Part shown: piece after piece, positions 45,144-53,647 of the stretch | Position numbering within the stretch: the first letter of the stretch is position 1 | How the letters are laid out: each line of letters opens with the position of its first letter | Source of the DNA: JANQOH01 sp965243325 | GTDB lineage: Bacteria; Pseudomonadota; Alphaproteobacteria; UBA7887 | Assembly: GCA_965243325.1 (NCBI GenBank) | Contig: CBDEUQ010000003.1 | Location: 1,302,001 to 1,366,000 of the forward strand | Direction of reading: 5' to 3' | DNA length: 64,000 bases | Made by a program: the position numbers and the translations under genes | Notes under the pieces: model-generated | What the model was told of the DNA's origin: nothing | Database searches by the model: none | What the model saw: the letters and a program-made list of their open reading frames with translations, nothing else

Positions 45144-46037
45144 TCACACCTTGCCCTTCCACGGCACCAGGGACCGTTCGATGCGGCGCATGACGAGATC
45201 GAAGCCGAACGCGATGGCGCCGATGACGATGATGCCGAGGAACACGATATCGGTCGCGAGAAACCGGGACGCGTTCAGCACCATCACACCGATTCCGGCC
45301 TTGGCGGCCACCATCTCCGCCGCCACCAGCGTCGTCCATCCGAAGGCGATGGCCACCCGCATGCCCGTGAGAATCTCGGGAAGAGCGCCCTTCAGCACCA
45401 CATGACGCAGGACCTGCCGGTGGCTCGCCCCCATCGAGTACGCGGCATGGATCTGCTCGATCGAGACCGAGCGCACGCCTGCGCGGGTACTGATGGCGAT
45501 CGGAGCGAAACAGGCGAGGAAGATGAGGAAGAGCTTGCCGGACTCGCCGATGCCGAACCAGACGATCATGAGCGGCAGGTAGGCCAGCGGCGGGATCGGG
45601 CGGTAGAACTCGATCAGCGGGTCGAAGACCCCTCGTGCATGGCGGCTCATGCCCATGGATATCCCGACCGGGATCGCGGCCGCGGTCGCGAGCGCGAAGG
45701 CGCCGAATACCCGGTAGAGGCTCCAGAGGATGTGCTCGTGTAGCGCATGGTCGCTGAAGCCGTGGCACTTCGCCTCGACCTCCGCCATAACGCCGACCGC
45801 GACCGACAACCGTTCGAAATAGTGTTCCGTGCACGCGATCCTGGCGAATTTCGAGATCACCATCTCGGGCGCGGGCAGGAAGAGCGGCCGGACCAGCCCG
45901 AGCTGCGTGACCAACCACCAGGTCCCGAGAATCGCGACCACCGTGACGACGCTGATCGCCGTGCCCGAGCCGCTCCCCGGCGCGCCGTACTGCTCCACCG
46001 CCCGCCGCCCGCGCCGTCTGAACGGTCCGCGGATCAT
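45144..46037 (-). CDS. ABC transporter permease, TauC-like
   Basis: A 297-residue inner-membrane permease with six predicted helices. The binding-protein-dependent transport signature lies around YSMGASHRQVLRHVVLKGALP with the EAA-like loop. Between the first helix and the rest, an insert with two cysteines (ARIACTEHYFERLSVAVG) is longer than in E. coli TauC, but fits the TauC/SsuC layout of alphaproteobacteria. The ATG overlaps the ATPase gene stop (ATGA). Confidence 0.9.
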   Translation of the reverse strand: MIRGPFRRRGRRAVEQYGAPGSGSGTAISVVTVVAILGTWWLVTQLGLVRPLFLPAPEMVISKFARIACTEHYFERLSVAVGVMAEVEAKCHGFSDHALHEHILWSLYRVFGAFALATAAAIPVGISMGMSRHARGVFDPLIEFYRPIPPLAYLPLMIVWFGIGESGKLFLIFLACFAPIAISTRAGVRSVSIEQIHAAYSMGASHRQVLRHVVLKGALPEILTGMRVAIAFGWTTLVAAEMVAAKAGIGVMVLNASRFLATDIVFLGIIVIGAIAFGFDLVMRRIERSLVPWKGKV

Positions 46038-46834
46038 GCCGGCGCGTCGCCGGTCTCTTCGCCGTAGACGATCGACAGCACTTCCTCGCGCAGCGCGATG
46101 AAGTCCGGCGACGACTTGACCGCTCTCGCGTTGCCCGTCTCGAAGAAGCGGCGACAGAAGTCGACGTCGTAGGTGTGAGCGATCCGGCCCGGCCGCGGCG
46201 ACATCACGATCAGCCGCGTCGCCATGAACAGGGCTTCCTCGACGCTGTGCGTGATGAAGAACACCACCTTCCGGGTCTTCCTCCACGCATCCAGGACAAG
46301 CTCCTGCATGGTCTCGCGCGTGAACGCATCGAGGGCTCCCAGCGGCTCGTCCATGAGCAGCATGTCGGGGTCGCAGGTCAACGCCCGGGCAAGGCCGACC
46401 CGCTGCTGCATGCCCCCGGACAGTTGATAGACCGGGTAGCGTTCGAAGTCCGACAGCCCGACCAGGGCCAGGTAGTCGCGCGCCCTGGAGCGGCGTTCCG
46501 CCTTCGCAACGCCCTGGAGCTTGAGTCCGAACTCCGTGTTTTCGAGCACGTTGAGCCACGGAAGGAGCGCGTGCTTCTGAAAGACGACGCCACGGTCCCG
46601 GCCGGGGCCGCGGATCGGGTCGTTCTTGTGAAGAACCTCGCCCGAAGTCGGCCGGAGGAAACCCGCGATGACATTGAGCAGCGTCGTCTTGCCGCAGCCG
46701 GACGCGCCGATGGCCACGACGAACTCGTTGTCACGGAAGTCGAGATTCACGTCGTCGAGGGCCCTGACGACGCCTTCCCCGTCAACCGCCGGAAACTCGA
46801 CGCCGACCCGGTTCAGGCTGACGATCGCGGTCAT
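46034..46834 (-). CDS. ABC transporter ATP-binding protein, TauB-like
   Basis: A 266-residue ATPase. Walker A is GASGCGKT at 43-50, the Q-loop VVFQKHALLPWLNVLEN, the signature LSGGMQQRVGLARAL, Walker B DMLLMDEPLGALD, and the switch histidine in FFITHSVEEALFMATR. This pattern is the TauB/SsuB group for sulfonates and related compounds. It sits between the receptor and permease genes, overlapping the latter. Confidence 0.93.
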   Translation of the reverse strand: MTAIVSLNRVGVEFPAVDGEGVVRALDDVNLDFRDNEFVVAIGASGCGKTTLLNVIAGFLRPTSGEVLHKNDPIRGPGRDRGVVFQKHALLPWLNVLENTEFGLKLQGVAKAERRSRARDYLALVGLSDFERYPVYQLSGGMQQRVGLARALTCDPDMLLMDEPLGALDAFTRETMQELVLDAWRKTRKVVFFITHSVEEALFMATRLIVMSPRPGRIAHTYDVDFCRRFFETGNARAVKSSPDFIALREEVLSIVYGEETGDAPA

Positions 46835-46891
46835 GCCCGCCTGCGGCCCCGACCCGGTCGCCCGGCCCGAACGCCAGGCGGCCCGAACCGC

Positions 46892-47884
46892 TCAACAGCT
46901 CCCGTCCAGAACCATGCGGGCGAACTTCGGCGTCGCGGAATCGGAATAGTCGTCGAGGACACTGTCCAGCTTGCCCTGCGACACCAGGAATTCGGACGCC
47001 GCCCGCAGCGCGTTCTGCACGCCGCCGTCCAGCCAGGTGCCGGACACCTGGTCCTCGAGCGTCGGATAGTCGTAGAGCGCGAGCACGCCGCCGACCCGAT
47101 CCGGATTGCCGGAAACGCTGTCGGCGATAGCCGCCGCATTGTCCGTTCCCGGTCCGTAGGCGCCCGGATTGGCGCGGTAGTCGGCATCGGCCGACGAAAC
47201 CATCTTCACCCACCGGCAGGCAAAGTCCGGGTTCTCGTCCGTGAAGCCCTTGCGCGCCACCATCGCGTCGAAGGTCGCCTTGCCCCAATTGCTGAGGTCG
47301 CCCGACGTCAGCAGCACCCGGCCCTTCTCCTTCATGCGGCCGAGAGCGGGATCCCACACGAACCCGCCGTCGATGTCCCCGCGTTCCCAGGCCGCGACCA
47401 TGTCCGGGGGCGACATGTCGAGCACCTCCAGCTCCGCCGACGGGATGTTGAACTGCTGGAGGGCGAACATCATGTGGAAATGGGTCGTGGAGCCGAACGG
47501 GACCGCGATCGTCTTTCCGATGAGGTCCTGCGGAGCGGTAATGGAGTCGTTCACCACCAGCGCCTCCGCATCGTTGATGTTGTCGTAGATGTAGATGACC
47601 TGAAGATCGACCCCTCGGCTGTAGCCCGCCGCCGTCGGCGACGAGCCGTTGAGCGAAATGTCCACCGAACCCGAGGCCATGGCGTTGATGACCTCGGTAC
47701 CCGAGGTGAACCGCACGAAATCGATGGTCTTGCCGCCGAGGCCGTTTGCCCTGAGATCCTCCATCTTCGCCTTCCACGGCCCGTACACGAGCTGGTAGCC
47801 GACCGTGACGTCGGCCGCGTGAGCGGTCGCCGTCATGCCGAGGAGCGTCAAGGCGGCCAGGGCCGCGTACGGTCTTCTTGTCAT
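46892..47884 (-). CDS. ABC transporter substrate-binding protein, TauA-like
   Basis: A 330-residue periplasmic receptor. A signal peptide (YAALAALTLLGMTATAHA) is followed by the TauA core: DFVRFTSGTEVINAMASGSV, LNGSSPTAAGYSRGVDLQVI, IGKTIAVPFGSTTHFHMMFA and MVAAWERGDIDGGFVWDPAL. The strong match to TauA motifs suggests taurine or another sulfonate, yet no tauD or sulfoacetaldehyde enzyme is nearby. The ATG at 47884 has AAGGGGC upstream. It is the first gene of tauABC-VOC. Confidence 0.9.
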   Translation of the reverse strand: MTRRPYAALAALTLLGMTATAHAADVTVGYQLVYGPWKAKMEDLRANGLGGKTIDFVRFTSGTEVINAMASGSVDISLNGSSPTAAGYSRGVDLQVIYIYDNINDAEALVVNDSITAPQDLIGKTIAVPFGSTTHFHMMFALQQFNIPSAELEVLDMSPPDMVAAWERGDIDGGFVWDPALGRMKEKGRVLLTSGDLSNWGKATFDAMVARKGFTDENPDFACRWVKMVSSADADYRANPGAYGPGTDNAAAIADSVSGNPDRVGGVLALYDYPTLEDQVSGTWLDGGVQNALRAASEFLVSQGKLDSVLDDYSDSATPKFARMVLDGSC

Positions 47885-48161
47885 GGTATGCCCCTTCCTC
47901 GTGCAGCCGCGCTGCGTCAGCTTCCGTCGATGGGCGGCCGGCGTGCACGCAAGGCCGAGCAGCCCCACCGCAGTCGGGCTCGACCCGTCGAACCAAGGCT
48001 GCGCCAGCCTACAGCAGCGCAACGGTCCGATGCCAGTTTGCCCTCCGAGTCTTCCTCGCCCCTTGCATGGCGACCGGTGCTCGCGACCGGCGAGGCCAAC
48101 ACTTGCTTGTCGGCGATGGCCGGGCGGACCGGCGTCCCGGTCTGCCCGTGACCTGTCCCGG

Positions 48162-48650
48162 TTAGCCGCCGCCGTCCGCCGCCCCCGCCGTCTCGAAGAA
48201 CGCGTGCACGACCCGGTCGCCGGCGGCGAGGCCGAGGCGGTCGGCGGTACCGCCGCGCAGCTCGAGCACCGCGGCGACCGGCGCCCCGGACGGAATCGAC
48301 GCCAGCGACAGCGGCTCGGTCCAGCGCTCGATGCGGGCGACCGCGCCGTCGGCGGCGACGAACAGCATGTCGAGCGGGACGAGGGTGTTCTTCATCCACA
48401 TCGCCACGTGCTTCGCCCCGCCGTAGAGGAACAGCATGCCCGAGTCGGCCGGGACGTCGGTGCGGAACATCAGCCCGCGCGCCTGCTGCGCCGGGGTCTC
48501 GGCAAGCTCGACGCGGAAGCGGTGGCGCTCGCCGCGGCTCTCGATCCACAGCTCGTCCGTCGCGAAGGAGACCCCGTCGGCCGCGGCCGGCGCCGCCGCG
48601 GCAAGCGCGACGAGGAACGCGAACACCGCGCGCGTTCGGTGTTTCGGCAT
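48162..48650 (-). CDS. DUF192-family exported protein
   Basis: A 162-residue protein with a signal peptide (AVFAFLVALAAAAPAAA). The family core is LAETPAQQARGLMFRTDVP, then MLFLYGGAKHVAMWMKNTLVPLDMLFV and VLELRGGTADRLGLAAGDRV. Function is unknown. It follows the hic locus on the same strand with a gap of about 60 bp. Confidence 0.92.
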   Translation of the reverse strand: MPKHRTRAVFAFLVALAAAAPAAADGVSFATDELWIESRGERHRFRVELAETPAQQARGLMFRTDVPADSGMLFLYGGAKHVAMWMKNTLVPLDMLFVAADGAVARIERWTEPLSLASIPSGAPVAAVLELRGGTADRLGLAAGDRVVHAFFETAGAADGGG

Positions 48651-48708
48651 TGCCTGTCTCCGTCTCCGTCCGCCAGCGTCGAGACGATACCTGCGACCGG
48701 CCGCCGTT

Positions 48709-48954
48709 TCAGTCGGAAAAGAACTTCGACCGCAACTCGGCGGCAGGGAGGAAGCGCGCCGCTTGCCGGTAGATCGCGCGCACCGTGCCGATCGCCAGTT
48801 GCGGATGCATCGGGACAGTCAGCGTCTGCCGTTCGCCGGACGCCGATATGCGAACGAGCTTGGCGTGGCTGCCGCGGGTGGAGACGATCTCGAACCCGAA
48901 ACCGCCGAGGATCCTCACCACCTCTCTCGACGTCAGCCGCTTCAGGCGGGGCAT
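48709..48954 (-). CDS. hicA: HicA-family toxin (mRNA interferase)
   Basis: An 81-residue double-stranded RNA-binding-fold protein. RLTSREVVRILGGFGFEIV then TRGSHAKLVRI holds the catalytic histidine in GSH, and LTVPMHPQLAIGTVRAIYRQ is the usual C-terminal half. HicA cuts mRNA and tmRNA when free of HicB. Its ATG shares one base with the antitoxin stop (TGATG). Unusually for hicAB the antitoxin gene comes first. Confidence 0.9.
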   Translation of the reverse strand: MPRLKRLTSREVVRILGGFGFEIVSTRGSHAKLVRISASGERQTLTVPMHPQLAIGTVRAIYRQAARFLPAAELRSKFFSD

Positions 48955-49502
48955 CAGAGGTCAAGGGCCGCCGTCTCGTAATTCACGACGAGTCGCGGTG
49001 CCTGCGGGAGGTCGGCCCGCGCGCGTTCGTCGTCGCTGAGATGAAGCGCGAGCGCGCTCCGCAGGTTGGCCATCATCTCGTCCAGCGACCGGCCCTGGGT
49101 GACGACCGCGACCTCCAAGCATTCCGCGACGTACCAGCCTTCGCTTTCCGAGACCACGGCATGAATCGCCGATTGCCGGGCGATCGCATCCGTAACCTGC
49201 GCGGCGTCGTCGTCGGCCCGTCCGCCGGAGCGGGTCCCGCGAAACGGTGGCCGAATCTCGTAGACCCCCCAGCCCACGCGATCGAAATACGGCCACCGGT
49301 GCGCATGGTTCTTCGGCGCGTTTGCGCAGCACCGGCTTACGACGTGCGTGCGGACCGTGCGTTCGTTCCGATGCGGCAGCGCGCGGACGACATCCCGGAG
49401 CCTGAACGTCCAGCTCCCCCGGAGGCATAACCTCCGGGCCGCGGCAAGGACCTCCGCATGGACGGGCTCGCGTTCCCGCCCGTCGGCATCTTGCCGGGCC
49501 AT
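48954..49502 (-). CDS. hicB: HicB-like antitoxin with an N-terminal winged-helix-like domain
   Basis: A 182-residue two-domain protein. Residues 15-85 (VLAAARRLCLRGSWTFRLRD, then HRNERTVRTHVVSRCC and DRVGWGVYEI) look like a winged-helix DNA-binding unit of the type seen in DUF7669-like domains. Residues 108-180 are a HicB fold: HAVVSESEGWYVAECLEVAVV then TQGRSLDEMMANLRSALALHL. Ordinary HicB proteins are 70-150 residues and carry a C-terminal RHH or HTH; here the DNA-binding part is at the front. The perfect palindrome in the promoter at 49542-49556 is a likely target. Confidence 0.8.
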   Translation of the reverse strand: MARQDADGREREPVHAEVLAAARRLCLRGSWTFRLRDVVRALPHRNERTVRTHVVSRCCANAPKNHAHRWPYFDRVGWGVYEIRPPFRGTRSGGRADDDAAQVTDAIARQSAIHAVVSESEGWYVAECLEVAVVTQGRSLDEMMANLRSALALHLSDDERARADLPQAPRLVVNYETAALDL

Positions 49503-49539
49503 CTTGGCCTCCGTCGTTCGTCGACGATCTGCTCGGCGT

Positions 49540-49569
49540 TTTTTACAAGTTGTAAATTTAATTTGTCAA
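49540..49569 (-). promoter_or_regulatory. hicBA promoter with 15-bp palindromic operator
   Basis: On the minus strand a perfect -35 box, TTGACA (49569-49564), is followed after 18 bases by TAAAAA (49545-49540). Between and across the -10 lies TTTACAACTTGTAAA (49556-49542), a perfect palindrome with a one-base centre. Binding there would block the promoter, as expected for self-repression by the HicB-type antitoxin. Confidence 0.65.
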
Positions 49570-49684
49570 GCAGTGCCGGCTTCGGCGAGGCTGCCGTATC
49601 CGGACACGGACCGGCCGGTTGGTAGCTGTGGACATTGCGGGCCGGGCCGGATTTCGCACCGCCGGCGACGGCCGGCCGCGCGCT

Positions 49685-50869
49685 TCACGCCCCCGCGCCG
49701 CGCGCCGCGTCGTAGCGGGCGAGGCCGGCGGCGAGGTCGGCGATCAGGTCGTCGGTGCCTTCCAGGCCCACGTGGAGGCGCAGCAGCGGCCCCGCGCGCC
49801 GCCAGCGCTCGCGCGTCGCCGTCCGCGCCCGCGCCGGCTCGGCGAGGATCGCGAGGCTCTCGTAGCCGCCCCACGAAAAGCCCATGGAGAACAGTTCGAG
49901 TCCGTCGAGCAGCGCCGCCGCGGCGCTTCGCGGGCCGGGCGCCAGCTCGACGCCGAAGAGGCCGCTCGCGCCGGCGAAGTCGCGCCGCCACAGCGCGTGG
50001 CCCGGGTCGTCGGCGAGGCCCGGGTGGAGGACGCGCGCGACCTGCGGCTGCGCCTGCAGCCAGCGGGCGACGGCGAGGCCGCTCTCCATGTGGCGCCGGA
50101 GCCGCACCGCCAGCGTGCGCAGGCCGCGCTGCGCCAGGTAGACGTCGTCCGGCCCCGCTGGCGCGCCGAGCTCGAACGCCGCCTTGCGCACCCGCTCGTG
50201 CACCGCCTCGGCGGCGGTGACGACTCCCAGCATGAGGTCCGAGTGGCCGCCGATGTACTTCGTCGCCGCCTGCACCGAGACGTCGACCCCGAGCGCGAAC
50301 GGCTTGAGGAACAGCGGGCTCGCCCAGGTGTTGTCCATCACCGTGACGCACCCGGCGGCGCGCGCGGCGGCGGCGATCGCCGGCACGTCCTGCACCTCGA
50401 AGGTGAGCGAGCCCGGCGATTCGACGAACACCAGCCGCGTGTCGGGGCGGATCAGGCCGGCGATCGCCGCACCGATGCACGGGTCGTAGTACGTGGTCTC
50501 GACTCCGAAGCGGCCGAGGAAGCGGTCGCAGAAAGCGCGCGTCGGCCCGTACGCCGAGTCGGTAACGAGCACGTGGTCGCCGGCTTCGACGAAGGCCGTG
50601 AGCGCCGCCAGCACCGCCGCCTTGCCCGAGCCGACGGCGACCGAGCGGTGGCCGCCCTCGAGCGCCGCCACCGCCTCCTCGAAGGCGAAGGTCGCCGGCG
50701 TGCCGTTGCGGCCGTAGTAGGGCACGTCGAGCTTCCGTGCCTCCGCCGCCTCGAGCGCCGCGAGGCTCGGGAAGGTGACGGTCGAGGCGTGGTAGACGGG
50801 CGGGTTGACGAGGCCGAAATTGGCCTCCGGGTGGCGGCCGGCGGTGACCGCGAGCGTGTCGTCGTCCAT
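49685..50869 (-). CDS. metC: Cystathionine beta-lyase
   Basis: A 394-residue PLP enzyme of the Cys/Met metabolism family that cleaves cystathionine to homocysteine. Key motifs are PYYGRNGTPATFAFEEAVA, DSAYGPTRAFCD, the cofactor aspartate in VMDNTWASPL and the lysine in QAATKYIGGHSDLMLG. GFSWGGYESL near the end is typical for MetC rather than MetB. The ATG at 50869 (MDDDTLAV) is the family start; the longer open frame to 51139 is not conserved. Confidence 0.94.
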   Translation of the reverse strand: MDDDTLAVTAGRHPEANFGLVNPPVYHASTVTFPSLAALEAAEARKLDVPYYGRNGTPATFAFEEAVAALEGGHRSVAVGSGKAAVLAALTAFVEAGDHVLVTDSAYGPTRAFCDRFLGRFGVETTYYDPCIGAAIAGLIRPDTRLVFVESPGSLTFEVQDVPAIAAAARAAGCVTVMDNTWASPLFLKPFALGVDVSVQAATKYIGGHSDLMLGVVTAAEAVHERVRKAAFELGAPAGPDDVYLAQRGLRTLAVRLRRHMESGLAVARWLQAQPQVARVLHPGLADDPGHALWRRDFAGASGLFGVELAPGPRSAAAALLDGLELFSMGFSWGGYESLAILAEPARARTATRERWRRAGPLLRLHVGLEGTDDLIADLAAGLARYDAARGAGA

Positions 50870-51275
50870 GCCGGTACTATAGGCGGATTGCCCGCACCGG
50901 CCAGCGCCCGCCGCGTTCGATGCATCGCTCGCGCGGCCGGAGCACCCCGTCGGAATTTCCGCGCGCCGCGTCGTCTTCATGGACGAAGGCGGGATCGTCG
51001 AAACTGCGCCGCCGGCGGCATTCTTCGAGGACCGGCGCGAAATGCGAGCGCACGGGACTTCCTCAGCCAGATCCTCTCGCGCTGAAGCGGGTGCCGGCCG
51101 GCTGGCCCGTGTGTCGAAAGCGGCATGGATTCCAGGCACCGATCTCTTGGCCGTGACGTAATATTTGTTGTTGCAAGTTGGTTGCCATGGTAGCCATCGT
51201 CCCTACATCTTGTCGCTCGACTTCGACAATATTCATCAACACGCACGGATTGTCATTGTAGATTTTGGAAGTAGT
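50870..51275. other. Intergenic region between divergent metC and the HD gene
   Basis: About 400 bp with no gene I can support. GC drops sharply near 51150, which marks the left side of a low-GC island that continues to about 53200. The promoters of metC (leftward) and of the HD-YwgA operon (rightward) should lie here. Confidence 0.55.
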
Positions 51276-52553
51276 GTGAACGATCTGTCAGAGCCCTACG
51301 AGATACGCGACCCCGTTCATGGGTTCATTCGGTTGAATCGACTTGAATGGGAAGTGATCAACCAGCCCGTCTTTCAGCGGCTCCGAAGGATTCGCCAACT
51401 CGGTTGGACCGACATGGTCTATCCCGGCGCGACGCATACTCGATTTGAGCATTCGCTCGGGGTCATGCACGTTGCATCGCGAATGTTCGATGCGCTGGTG
51501 CGCAAATGCGGCGACATCCTTCGTAACGATTATGGATTTGACGGCAGCAGCCTGGCACGCCAGAGGCGAATCGTGCGTTTGGCCGCATTGCTGCACGACC
51601 TCGGCCACGGTCCGTTCTCGCATGCTGCCGAAGAGCTTCTGCCCGACAAGCCGGACGGATCCGGCCCATATGAGCATGAAGACTACTCGGCGGCCGCATT
51701 AAAACAGTGTTTGGCGGATTTGATAGAGAACCACATTGAGTCGAAATTGAATGGGATTCGCGTCGAAAACATTCTTGAAATCTTTGAGGGTCCAGCTCGT
51801 TCCGCAGGCACCCTCGTCTGGAAAGATCTTGTTTCGAGACAGATGGATGCGGACCGGATGGACTACTTGCTACGCGATGCGTATCACGCAGGCGTACAAT
51901 ACGGGCGATACGATCTGGACAGAGTGATCAACACGTTGCGCCTTTGCCCTGACGCTGAAACGGAAGGCCATCACATCGGCGTGGAAGAGGATGGCGTCCA
52001 CGCGGTGGAAGGATTGCTGATCGCTCGCTTCATGATGTTCACCCAACTATACTTCCACAAGACGCGGGCGATATACGATTACCACCTTGTCGAGTGTTTG
52101 AAAAAGTTGCTTGAGGATATTGACGGAGTTTTTCCGCCTCCGACCGTTGTGGATAATTTTCTTAAGTGGGACGACTGGAAGGTGCTCGGGATAATTTCCC
52201 AAGGAAGGTCAGGCGACCATGGCCGTATTCTTCAGAACAGGAAACACTATAGAATGGTGTTTGCGACCGCGGAAATGGTGACTGACGATGAAATGGATAT
52301 TGTGGAGGAACTGGCGGATAAACTGAAGCCGCACGAATGTGTTGTCCGTGACGCCGAGAATTCTTGGTACAAGGCTGGATCGGAGGAGATCAGAGTGTGG
52401 CGGACTTCGGGCGGCGGTGAACGTTCCGTACCTTTGCAAACGCTGTCGCCTGTCGTGAAAGGGCTGGTACGGGTCAATCAGCGGCGACTCTACGTGCCGG
52501 AACACAAGCGCCAAGTCGCGGCGAAAGCGATTCGAAGACATGTGGGAGGATGA
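51276..52553 (+). CDS. HD-domain phosphohydrolase, SAMHD1/dGTPase type
   Basis: A 425-residue protein of the COG1078 group. The metal site is complete: H59 in TRFEHSLGV, the HD pair H107-D108 in LLHDLGHGPFSH, and D193 in QMDADRMDYLLRDAYHAG. It starts in the family manner with YEIRDPVHGFIRLNRLE. Proteins of this group cut dNTPs to deoxynucleoside and triphosphate. The GTG at 51276 is the best start, with a GGAAG just ahead; a longer frame from a TTG at 51165 adds 37 unlike residues. It is co-transcribed with the YwgA-like gene, six bases on. Codon use is markedly less GC-rich than in the surroundings, so it is probably acquired. Confidence 0.88.
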   Translation: MNDLSEPYEIRDPVHGFIRLNRLEWEVINQPVFQRLRRIRQLGWTDMVYPGATHTRFEHSLGVMHVASRMFDALVRKCGDILRNDYGFDGSSLARQRRIVRLAALLHDLGHGPFSHAAEELLPDKPDGSGPYEHEDYSAAALKQCLADLIENHIESKLNGIRVENILEIFEGPARSAGTLVWKDLVSRQMDADRMDYLLRDAYHAGVQYGRYDLDRVINTLRLCPDAETEGHHIGVEEDGVHAVEGLLIARFMMFTQLYFHKTRAIYDYHLVECLKKLLEDIDGVFPPPTVVDNFLKWDDWKVLGIISQGRSGDHGRILQNRKHYRMVFATAEMVTDDEMDIVEELADKLKPHECVVRDAENSWYKAGSEEIRVWRTSGGGERSVPLQTLSPVVKGLVRVNQRRLYVPEHKRQVAAKAIRRHVGG

Positions 52554-52559
52554 AGGGGC

Positions 52560-53105
52560 ATGCCGAAAGTAATCCGCAAAGCGGACCAATACGCATTGAT
52601 TGCATTCCTGATCGGGAAAGCGGAGGAGACTGGTCAAAAACTCGGAAAGAAGGCCCTTCAGAAGACAGTTCACCTTATCCAGGCACTGGCAGGTGTCGAC
52701 ACTGGTTATCGTTTCTCATTTTACACCTATGGACCGTATTCGGCCAGCCTCGCCGGAGATTTGGACGTTGTCGCAAATAGCGGTGGAGCGAAGATACAAT
52801 ATGTCCGTGCAGACAACCGGTATCTGATCGAGCCAAACGAACGCACGGATCGAATGATCGGAAAGGGGAAGGATTATATTTGCGAGAATCAGGCTGGCAT
52901 CGATCGGGTATTGGAGACTTTCGGCGGCCGAATGGCGAAAGACCTGGAACTTGTTTCTACGATCGCGTATCTGCGTCAACACGCGCAAACGGATGACTTT
53001 CAAGATGAGGCGAAATTGGTGAAGCATGTGAGGGATCTAAAACCAAAATACTCCAATACACAGGTCAAGCAGGCTATCGCGGAAGTGAAGGGGTTTTTGT
53101 CGTAG
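52560..53105 (+). CDS. YwgA-like protein, partner of the HD phosphohydrolase
   Basis: A 181-residue protein. The start KADQYALIAFLIGKAEETGQ, then LGKKALQKTVHLIQALAGVD and FYTYGPYSASLAGDLDVV, resembles Bacillus YwgA and the Panacea/DUF4065 relatives, which share the L-Q-K and Y-G-P-(Y/F) marks. The C-terminal half is helical. In Bacillus ywgA lies next to ywfO, which also encodes an HD phosphohydrolase of the same group, so the pairing recurs in distant bacteria. A role as regulator or neutraliser of the HD enzyme is an inference. The ATG has AAGGGG in front. Low GC as its partner. Confidence 0.75.
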   Translation: MPKVIRKADQYALIAFLIGKAEETGQKLGKKALQKTVHLIQALAGVDTGYRFSFYTYGPYSASLAGDLDVVANSGGAKIQYVRADNRYLIEPNERTDRMIGKGKDYICENQAGIDRVLETFGGRMAKDLELVSTIAYLRQHAQTDDFQDEAKLVKHVRDLKPKYSNTQVKQAIAEVKGFLS

Positions 53106-53204
53106 GAAACTGAAGACGCGGACTGCTTGTAACGAGCTGGGATCGTCGCTTGAATATTTGCGGGCTGGGATCTCGCATTCAATGTATGCGTGGCGGCGGG
53201 ATTT

Positions 53205-53479
53205 GCATTGAGCGTCAGCCGGTCCAGGCTTTCGACCGGCGGGCTGTCGGGGCTCTCGAGCCGGCGGGCGATCTTGCCGTAGAGCTGGTTGAGCAGCACG
53301 CCCTTCTCGACGTCGCTGCCGGCGAACTTGACCGGATCGAGCAGCGGCGACGAGGCTGACACCGGCGGGTCACCGAACTCGGGGCGCGCCCGGTTCTGCG
53401 TCGTGTCGCGGAGCGCGACGACGAAATCCAGGCGCGGTGCGTCCGGTCCGGCAAACTCCTCCCACGACTTGCTGCACAG
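53205..53479 (-). pseudogene. Low-molecular-weight arsenate reductase (ArsC-type), truncated
   Basis: One frame reads LCSKSWEEFAGPDAPRLDFV, then LLDPVKFAGSDVEKGVLLNQ and PPVESLDRLTL. This matches the second half of thioredoxin-type ArsC proteins, where SKSWDEFA, DPA..GSD..K and SLDRL are conserved. The N-terminal catalytic C-x5-R loop is missing and a TAA closes the frame upstream. At the other end, similarity stops near 53205, exactly where the low-GC HD-YwgA segment begins; beyond it the frame is antisense to the YwgA gene. The island therefore seems to have cut this gene. Confidence 0.6.
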
Positions 53480-53647
53480 GCGCGCGACTCGGTGCCGGAC
53501 AATGCATCGTTACCGGCCATCGGAGCGTGGCGACGCATTCGACGCCGCGGTGGACATCGAAGCTGTTGCCGTCGCGCTTGCGGCAGGCCCGCCGCCCTGC
53601 GACAAGGCCCGGCGTCGACGGTCGGGGGTGAGGCTCGGGAGCGGGAC

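Noticed and set aside
42500..50870. A SAM- or cobalamin-type riboswitch ahead of the MetE-like gene or metC
   Set aside because: The MetE-like gene starts eight bases after the previous gene, and the metC leader shows no recognisable SAM-II or cobalamin box.
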